From Gammaproteobacteria bacterium (GTDB lineage: Bacteria > Pseudomonadota > Gammaproteobacteria > Steroidobacterales > Steroidobacteraceae): a stretch of DNA of 64,000 bases. Shown here one piece after another: positions 58,861 through 64,000 of the stretch (positions are counted from its first letter, which is position 1; the number at the start of each line of letters is the position of its first letter). The stretch lies in contig PLUE01000028.1 in NCBI GenBank assembly GCA_003164785.1, positions 1 through 64,000 of the forward strand, in the 5' to 3' direction. The position numbers and the translations under genes are program-made. Below the pieces are notes generated by a model. The model saw only the letters and a program-made list of their open reading frames with translations, did not search any database and was not told the origin of the DNA.

Positions 58861-59060
58861 TTGCCGTCCACCGGTCCGTCGATTGGTGAATCGCGCGTCG
58901 CACGCGCTCCTCATTCTCGGTGCGCAAGGGCCCTCGATCTGACCATGTTGGCCTCCTTCGGGCTCCTCTCGGCGCTGTCGAAACCCCTCGGATGCGTCTC
59001 GCCGGTACGCGCGACGGCCGCGCTGTAGTATGACGACCGGATGAGAAGCCAAGGGTTTTG

Positions 59061-59843
59061 ATGCCATTTACCATATCCCACATCGCCGCCGTCTTACCGT
59101 TTTCCCGCCTCCTCGCTCGATGGCGCCTATTGTCGGCGACCATCATCGGCAGCATGGTTCCCGATTTCGGATTCTTGATGCCCTGGCGTCCACCGCGTGC
59201 CGAAACCCATATGGCATTGAGCTTGTTCACGTTTTGCCTGCCCGTGGGTTTGATGACGTTCTGGCTGTTCCAGCAGTTGCTGAAGGAGCCGGTGATGGCC
59301 GTACTGCCCGACTCGGCCTATGCACGATGGCGGCATTACGCCGCGCCGGCCGACATCGGCAGCATCAAGCAATGGCTGCTCGCGGGGTGCGGGATTTTGG
59401 TTGGCGCGATCACGCATCTGGTATGGGACGGCTTCACTCACGAAGGCGCGCGGGGCGTGCGGATGATTCCGATCTTGGATGATTCAACCGTGGATATCGC
59501 GGGGCATCATCTGGTAGGAATGCGGCTCCTGCAGGATGGTAGTTCGCTCGTGGGCATCATGCTGGTGTTCGCCATCGTCGGCTATGCCCTGCGCCGCGGG
59601 GGGCGGGAGGACATCCCGGCGCGTCCATTGGCGGCCCGAGAAAGGCATCTGTGGATCCTGTCGTATGTGATGACGGCGATACTGCTGGCCGCCCTGTTCC
59701 TGGCTGTCAGGCACCCCTGGGGTTCGGACAAGTCGCTGTCGCTTCTGATCGGCAACGGGGCGATTGCGGCGTTGCGAGGATTTGCCACGGCACTGGTCGT
59801 GGTCAGTCTCTGTTTGACGCGTCGGCTGCGCGCAAGCCCCTAA
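59061..59843 (+). CDS. DUF4184 family membrane protein
   Basis: 260 residues with about five or six helices. MPFTISHIAAVLPF, TIIGSMVPDFGFLMPW, WLLAGCGILVGAITHLVWDGFTHEG and the C-terminal helices are DUF4184 hallmarks. The His/Asp-containing segments (SHIAAV, MVPDFG, THLVWDGFTHEG) resemble metal-dependent membrane hydrolases, but activity is unknown. ATG at 59061 follows AAGGG. Its stop lies in a long hairpin shared with the convergent rne gene. Confidence 0.88.
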   Translation: MPFTISHIAAVLPFSRLLARWRLLSATIIGSMVPDFGFLMPWRPPRAETHMALSLFTFCLPVGLMTFWLFQQLLKEPVMAVLPDSAYARWRHYAAPADIGSIKQWLLAGCGILVGAITHLVWDGFTHEGARGVRMIPILDDSTVDIAGHHLVGMRLLQDGSSLVGIMLVFAIVGYALRRGGREDIPARPLAARERHLWILSYVMTAILLAALFLAVRHPWGSDKSLSLLIGNGAIAALRGFATALVVVSLCLTRRLRASP

Positions 59844-59857
59844 GGGCTTGCGCGCAG
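59826..59857. terminator. 14-bp perfect hairpin between convergent DUF4184 and rne genes
   Basis: Arms CTGCGCGCAAGCCC (59826-59839) and GGGCTTGCGCGCAG (59844-59857) with a CTAA loop that contains the stop codon TAA (59841-59843). It is followed by CGGATC, so no T-run. It is the longest perfect hairpin in the window and would cap the 3' ends of both messages. Confidence 0.6.
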
Positions 59858-59876
59858 CGGATCACGAGGGAACTGC

Positions 59877-62777
59877 CTAGCGGTCGTCCGAGCCGCTGCG
59901 CGGCCTGTCGCTCGGAGCCTGGCCCCATACGACATACTTTCCGTCATTACCAGCGGCCACCGCCGCCGGCTGCGCCGGCTCGGGCCGCGGCGCCGCCTCA
60001 GGCTCGCGATGAGGTGCAGGTTCAGCAGGCGCTGCATGAACCACCGGCGTCGCTTGGCTCGCCGCGGGTTCCAGCCTCGGGGCTGGCTCGCGTGGGGCCT
60101 CGGGGCGTGGTGCCTCGGGGCGGGCGGCCTCGAGTTGCGGTGCCGGCGACCGATCCGGTACGTCGACCGTCGCCGGCGATTCGAACGGTGATGGTGCCTC
60201 GGACCGGCGCGGCTCATCGTACCCGCGCGGTGCATCGAAACCGGCCGCCGCTTCGACTCGCGGAGCCTCGTGCAGCGGAGCCTCGTGCGGCGGAGCCTCG
60301 TGCCCCGAGGCCTCGCGCGGCGGAGCCTCGTGCCCCGGTGCCGCTTCAGGACGCGCGCCACTTCCCTCGGATTGCTCGCCCGCTTCGTTGCCGGTCACTG
60401 GACTGTTCGCAGCGTTCTCGCCGTTGTCTCGTCCGCGGCCGCGCCCACGCCGACGCCGGCTTCGCCCCGTACGCTCAGGTCGATCACCGGCGGGTCTGGG
60501 CTCCCCGGTTACCGGGTCTCGGTCGCCGTTTCGCGGTTGCTCGTTGCCGCGCGCCAGCTGGTCAGGGCGCGCTGCTTGCTCGCCGCGTGGTGGCTCGTTA
60601 CGTGCCGGCTGCTCGATGCGCTGAGCGTCGCGCGACGTGTTGGCGTCGCTGCGGGGAGCTTGAGCGGCCCGTTCGCCTTGTGGCGCACGTGAGCCCTCCC
60701 GTCCCGAATTGTCGCGTTGCGGCCTGTCCCGTCCCGCGCCCTCGCGTCCGGGACCGTCGCGGCGTGGCTCGCGATTCGAGTCGCGAGCCGCATCGCGGGG
60801 GTTGTCGCGCCCCGGGCTGTCGCGCCCCGGGCTGTCACGACCTGGACCGTCGCGGCGTACGTCGCGACTGCGATTGCGATCGCGGTCTCCGCCGCCACCG
60901 CTGTTGCTGCGATAGCGCTCGCGTTGCGGCGCAGCGTCTCGTCCCGAGCCCTCGCGGGTCGAATTATCCCGGCCGGCAGGCCGGCCGCGTTGCGTCTGCG
61001 TCGACGTGGGTGTCGTCGGCGCGCTGGGCGCGGATGCCGGCTTGTTGCCGAACAACCATTTCCACAATCGCACGACGGCTCCTTCTTGGACGGTTTCCAC
61101 CGGAGCAGGTGCGGGCTCCGCAACCGGCACCGGCACCGGCATCGGCATCGGAATGATGGGGGCGGTGGACGCGGGAAGGATGCTCGGCACCAACGGCGCC
61201 TCGCCCTGCGGCTTCTTGTCGCGGCTGCCGATGTTGGAGTCGTCGAGGACAGGTTGATCCACCAGCTGATAGCTGACGGCGTTGTTGTCCAACAATTCCT
61301 TCTCGTCGTCGCGAATGCGGCGCAGTGTGTACGCGGGCGTCTGCATGTTCGGATTCGGCACGATCACCAGCGATACCTTGTCGCGCGACTCGATCTGGTT
61401 GAGCCAGTCGCGCTTCTCATTCATGAGATACGTCGCCACATCGACGGGCACCTGGGCAATGACGCGTCCGGTGCGTTCCTTGCGTGCTTCTTCGCCGATC
61501 AGGCGCAGCAACGCCAGCGACATCGACTCGACGCCGCGGATGGTGCCCATGCCGGTGCACCGCGGGCAGTTGATGTGCGTGGTTTCACTGAGAGCGGGGC
61601 GCAGTCGTTGACGCGACAACTCGAGTAGGCCGAAGCGCGACAGGCGTCCGAGCTGAATGCGGGCTCGATCCATCTTGACGGCATCGCGCAGCATGTCCTC
61701 GACCGCGCGTTGGTTGGCGGTGGACTCCATGTCGATGAAGTCGATGACGATCAACCCGCCGATGTCGCGCAGACGTAGCTGCCGTGCGATTTCTTCGGCG
61801 GCCTCCAAATTCGTATTGCGGGCGGTGGCTTCGATGTCCCCGCCGCGTGTGCTGCGTGCCGAGTTGATGTCGATCGACACGAGCGCTTCGGTGTGGTCGA
61901 TGACCAGGCTGCCACCCGAGGGCAGCGTGACCTTGTGCGAATACGCCGACTCGATCTGACTTTCGATCTGGTAGCGCGTGAACAACGGCACCGGATCCTG
62001 GTAGAGCTTCAGCTTGCGCTGCGCATCGGGCGGCATGAAGCGCTGCATGTACTCGAGGGCTTTCTGAAAGGCCTCAGGTTGGTCGATCAAGCATTCGCCG
62101 ACGTCGTCGGAGAAATAATCGCGCAACCCGCGGGTGACCGCGTCGCTTTCCTGGAATATCAGGAACGGTGCGGGGCGGTCGTCGTTGGCGGCCACGATGG
62201 CGTCCCAGGCTGTCTTCAGATTGTTCAAGTCCCACTGCAACTCTTCGGTAGTGCGTCCGACGCCGGCGGTGCGCACGATCGCCCCCATGCCGTCCGGAAT
62301 TTGCAGCGCGTTCATGGCTTCACGCATCTGATCGCGGTCTTCGCCTTCGATGCGGCGCGACACGCCGCCGGCACGCGGATTGTTCGGCATGAGCACCAGG
62401 AAGCGACCGGCCAGGCTGATGAAAGTGGTGAGCGCCGCACCCTTGTTACCGCGCTCTTCCTTCTCGACCTGAACGATCAGTTCCTGGCCTTCCTGCAGAA
62501 GTTCCTTGATGTTCAGCCGACCGCCAGCCGCGGGCTGGGATCGGAAGTATTCCTTGGAAATTTCCTTCAGAGGCAGGAAGCCATGGCGCTGCGCGCCATA
62601 TTCCACGAACGCCGCTTCGAGACTGGGCTCGACACGGGTGATTCGCGCTTTATAGATATTGGATTTCTTTTGTTCCCGTGAGGGTATCTCAATCGATAAG
62701 TCGTAGAGTTTCTGACCATCGACGAGTGCAACTCGCAGTTCTTCTTCTTGAACCGCGTTGACGAGCATTCTTTTCAT
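59877..62777 (-). CDS. rne: Ribonuclease E
   Basis: 966 residues. S1 domain about 35-120 ([34 protein letters not shown]), catalytic Asp near 301 (SIDINSAR) and 344 (VIDFIDMES), and the Zn-link CPRCTGMG near 404. The C-terminal half (about 545-966) is disordered, with RNA-binding RGR/RDR-rich segments and pentapeptide repeats GRDSP (60801-60845) and HEAPP (60262-60336). The ATG at 62777 gives the typical [22 protein letters not shown]; an ATG 9 bp upstream is possible. Central to mRNA decay and rRNA/tRNA processing. Long leader, divergent from rluC. Confidence 0.97.
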   Translation of the reverse strand: MKRMLVNAVQEEELRVALVDGQKLYDLSIEIPSREQKKSNIYKARITRVEPSLEAAFVEYGAQRHGFLPLKEISKEYFRSQPAAGGRLNIKELLQEGQELIVQVEKEERGNKGAALTTFISLAGRFLVLMPNNPRAGGVSRRIEGEDRDQMREAMNALQIPDGMGAIVRTAGVGRTTEELQWDLNNLKTAWDAIVAANDDRPAPFLIFQESDAVTRGLRDYFSDDVGECLIDQPEAFQKALEYMQRFMPPDAQRKLKLYQDPVPLFTRYQIESQIESAYSHKVTLPSGGSLVIDHTEALVSIDINSARSTRGGDIEATARNTNLEAAEEIARQLRLRDIGGLIVIDFIDMESTANQRAVEDMLRDAVKMDRARIQLGRLSRFGLLELSRQRLRPALSETTHINCPRCTGMGTIRGVESMSLALLRLIGEEARKERTGRVIAQVPVDVATYLMNEKRDWLNQIESRDKVSLVIVPNPNMQTPAYTLRRIRDDEKELLDNNAVSYQLVDQPVLDDSNIGSRDKKPQGEAPLVPSILPASTAPIIPMPMPVPVPVAEPAPAPVETVQEGAVVRLWKWLFGNKPASAPSAPTTPTSTQTQRGRPAGRDNSTREGSGRDAAPQRERYRSNSGGGGDRDRNRSRDVRRDGPGRDSPGRDSPGRDNPRDAARDSNREPRRDGPGREGAGRDRPQRDNSGREGSRAPQGERAAQAPRSDANTSRDAQRIEQPARNEPPRGEQAARPDQLARGNEQPRNGDRDPVTGEPRPAGDRPERTGRSRRRRGRGRGRDNGENAANSPVTGNEAGEQSEGSGARPEAAPGHEAPPREASGHEAPPHEAPLHEAPRVEAAAGFDAPRGYDEPRRSEAPSPFESPATVDVPDRSPAPQLEAARPEAPRPEAPREPAPRLEPAASQATPVVHAAPAEPAPHREPEAAPRPEPAQPAAVAAGNDGKYVVWGQAPSDRPRSGSDDR
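60262..60336 (-). repeat. 15-bp tandem repeat in the rne tail (HEAPP type)
   Basis: Five adjacent 15-bp units with consensus GGAGCCTCGTGC(C/G)(C/G)C on the plus strand, encoding His-Glu-Ala-Pro-Pro-like pentapeptides in the disordered C-terminus of RNase E. Imperfect; the fourth unit differs most. Confidence 0.85.
60801..60845 (-). repeat. 15-bp tandem repeat in the rne tail (GRDSP type)
   Basis: Three 15-bp units, two nearly identical (G(T/C)TGTCGCGCCCCGG) and one diverged, encoding Gly-Arg-Asp-Ser-Pro pentapeptides in the arginine-rich RNA-binding part of the RNase E tail. Confidence 0.85.
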
Positions 62778-63150
62778 TTGCCCCAACTAATTTTGTAGGG
62801 GCCGAGGAGGAGAGCTTGAGAATAAAGGCCGGGGCCACGACGTACGGCGCGACGACGAATAGGGATATACCGAACGCGAGCCAAGCGAACGGCATCAGAT
62901 CAACCCAATTCTGCAAAAACGTATTCGGCAAGCCCGGGGCCTTTTTCTCGGTTAACCGCTTGTAAACGCCGGAGCTTGAGGCTCTCTTGCGTTAATCTCA
63001 TCGGCCGAGCGATGGTCTGGAATTCCAGAACCAACTAATATGCGGCTCCCCAACGGATGGGGGGCCACTGAAACCGGTATCCACTTGCCTAACCTATGTA
63101 TAGGACAAGAATTAGGCGGTCCCTCAAAATGGTTCAAGCGCCTGACACGG
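62778..63150 (-). promoter_or_regulatory. Long untranslated leader of rne
   Basis: About 370 nt without a convincing gene. It contains a perfect 14-bp palindrome TCTGGAATTCCAGA at 63016-63029 and several shorter inverted stretches. In E. coli the rne leader is also long (about 360 nt) and binds RNase E for autoregulation; sequence conservation with E. coli cannot be judged by eye, so autoregulation here is inference. A hydrophobic minus-strand frame (62689-62931) lies inside, but it overlaps the rne start in another frame and is considered spurious. Confidence 0.5.
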
Positions 63151-63157
63151 TTTTGCC

Positions 63158-63186
63158 ACATTATCACGGTAGCCCGTCAGGGTCAA
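63158..63186 (-). promoter_or_regulatory. Candidate sigma-70 promoter of rne
   Basis: On the minus strand TTGACC (63186-63181), 17-bp spacer, TAATGT (63163-63158). This predicts a transcript start near 63150 and an rne leader of about 370 nt. Confidence 0.55.
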
Positions 63187-63227
63187 TGTAATCAATACCT
63201 TAGAATGCACACCGAAGACCTCGAAAT

Positions 63228-64000
63228 ATGAATACTCCCATTGACGAACCGGTTCGACTCCACGTACCGAAAAGTGCCGTCGAATTGCGCACCATCACCG
63301 ATGACGAGGCCGGCCAGCGCGTGGACAACTTCCTCATGCGGCATTTCAAAACCGTGCCGCGGACCCGGGTTTACCGGCTCTTGCGCAAGGGCGAGGTGCG
63401 GGTCAACCGCAAGCGCGTCGATGCCGAGTACCGGTTGGCCGCCGGCGACGAAGTGCGTCTGCCGCCCGTTCGCGTCGATGCCGGGAGCGAGCCTGGCCAG
63501 CCGTCGACCAGCCTCCTCGAATTGATCGAAAAGTCGGTCATTTTCCAGGACAAGCATGTCATGGTGCTCGACAAACCCGCCGGTGTTGCGGTGCATGGCG
63601 GCAGCGGCTTGAGTTTTGGGGTCATCGAGGCGCTGCGCGCCTCGCGTCCGCGTGAAACGCTGGAACTCGTCCACCGCCTCGACCGGGATACCAGCGGCTG
63701 TCTGCTCATCGCGCGCGACCGCTCCACCCTGGTCTCGCTGCACGCCTTGATCCGTGCGGGCGGGATTCACAAGACCTATCTCGCCTTGGTGTCGGGCAGC
63801 TGGCAGCTGGGCACGAAACGTATCGATGCTCCGCTGGCGACGGATGCCCGCGAGCACGGGGAGCGCCACGTCCGGGTCAACCAGTCGGGTAAGGACTCGG
63901 TGAGCATCTTCAAGCCGGTGCAGTTCTTCGGATCGCTTGCGACCCTGATGGAGGTCGACATTCCCACCGGCCGGACCCACCAAATTCGCGTACATGCGTC
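63228..64000 (+). CDS. rluC: 23S rRNA pseudouridine synthase RluC, truncated by the window edge
   Basis: Incomplete at the right edge, 257 codons visible. S4 domain (GQRVDNFLMRHFKTVPRTRVYRLLRKGEVRVNRKRV, about 31-70), VMVLDKPAGVAVHGGSGLSFG near 120, and the catalytic Asp in VHRLDRDTSGCLLIA near 150, then GRTHQIRVHA at the end. It would modify uridines 955, 2504 and 2580 of 23S rRNA. It is divergent from rne, the usual arrangement in Gammaproteobacteria. Confidence 0.93.
   Translation, partial: MNTPIDEPVRLHVPKSAVELRTITDDEAGQRVDNFLMRHFKTVPRTRVYRLLRKGEVRVNRKRVDAEYRLAAGDEVRLPPVRVDAGSEPGQPSTSLLELIEKSVIFQDKHVMVLDKPAGVAVHGGSGLSFGVIEALRASRPRETLELVHRLDRDTSGCLLIARDRSTLVSLHALIRAGGIHKTYLALVSGSWQLGTKRIDAPLATDAREHGERHVRVNQSGKDSVSIFKPVQFFGSLATLMEVDIPTGRTHQIRVHA

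Noticed and set aside
62689..62931. Minus-strand 80-codon frame with a hydrophobic stretch in the rne leader
   Set aside because: It overlaps the conserved rne start in a different frame, has no ribosome binding site or family match, and the hydrophobic run is short.

Overview
The window is a contiguous stretch of a GC-rich gammaproteobacterial chromosome, densely packed and free of tRNA or rRNA genes, insertion sequences and CRISPR arrays. The core gene order (recO tail-pdxJ-acpS, lolCE-lolD, exbB-exbD-msbA-lpxK-Trm112-kdsB, rne divergent from rluC) is that of Gammaproteobacteria around Xanthomonadales, Nevskiales and Steroidobacterales. Hopanoid genes, LLM flavin monooxygenases, SnoaL-like proteins and an SDR point to the Nevskiales/Steroidobacterales side. 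This placement is inference, not a phylogeny.

Layout. 1-5414 is one co-oriented run with overlapping start/stop codons: recO tail, pdxJ, acpS, a PolB-like exonuclease, rlmD, nagZ (carrying a 15-bp tandem repeat) and a PAS protein with a degenerate GGDEF domain. It ends at an intrinsic terminator. 5595-9310 holds a CHASE4-HAMP histidine kinase and a REC-GGDEF-EAL response regulator, a likely c-di-GMP signalling pair. 9441-16206 is housekeeping: a small hydrophilic protein, Fe-type superoxide dismutase, a SYLF lipoprotein-like protein, a DUF938 methyltransferase, DUF1993, mfd and a small exported protein. 16335-25000 is an envelope block: Lol exporter, DUF2062, ExbB/ExbD, MsbA, LpxK, Trm112-like and KdsB. 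comEC, usual between DUF2062 and exbB in related genomes, is absent. 25003-27797 holds an NTF2-fold protein, a class-V aminotransferase, a membrane protein and a strongly structured minus-strand region that looks like a small RNA with an intrinsic terminator.

Accessory regions. 27798-33266 is a tight operon: an OsmU/OpuC-type ABC importer translationally coupled to two LLM flavin monooxygenases, followed by a LysR regulator and remnants of a TetR and a second LysR regulator. 34744-40593 is a hopanoid-decoration cluster (hpnI, hpnJ, hpnK, an HpnL-like flippase) that also contains an MpaB/DUF2236-type oxygenase. 40399-44222 has two divergent paralogous four-helix membrane proteins, a winged-helix regulator and an OmpR/EnvZ-type two-component system. 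44245-46853 has an MlaD-like protein, a PAP2 phosphatase and a YncE-like propeller. 47047-52607 is a tripartite RND efflux operon, followed by an EptA-like transferase. The right end holds an SDR, a SnoaL-like protein, a cytochrome c-PQQ dehydrogenase fusion, three poorly known proteins, rne with a long leader, and rluC, which runs off the window.

The most interesting non-coding signal is a 15-bp palindrome, CTTTG-N5-CAAAG. It occurs three times, always intergenic: between hpnJ and hpnK, between the paralogous membrane proteins, and upstream of the PAP2/MlaD pair. It suggests a small membrane-lipid regulon, possibly controlled by the winged-helix protein encoded at 41772. All assignments come from reading the sequence and remembered family motifs; no database search was run.
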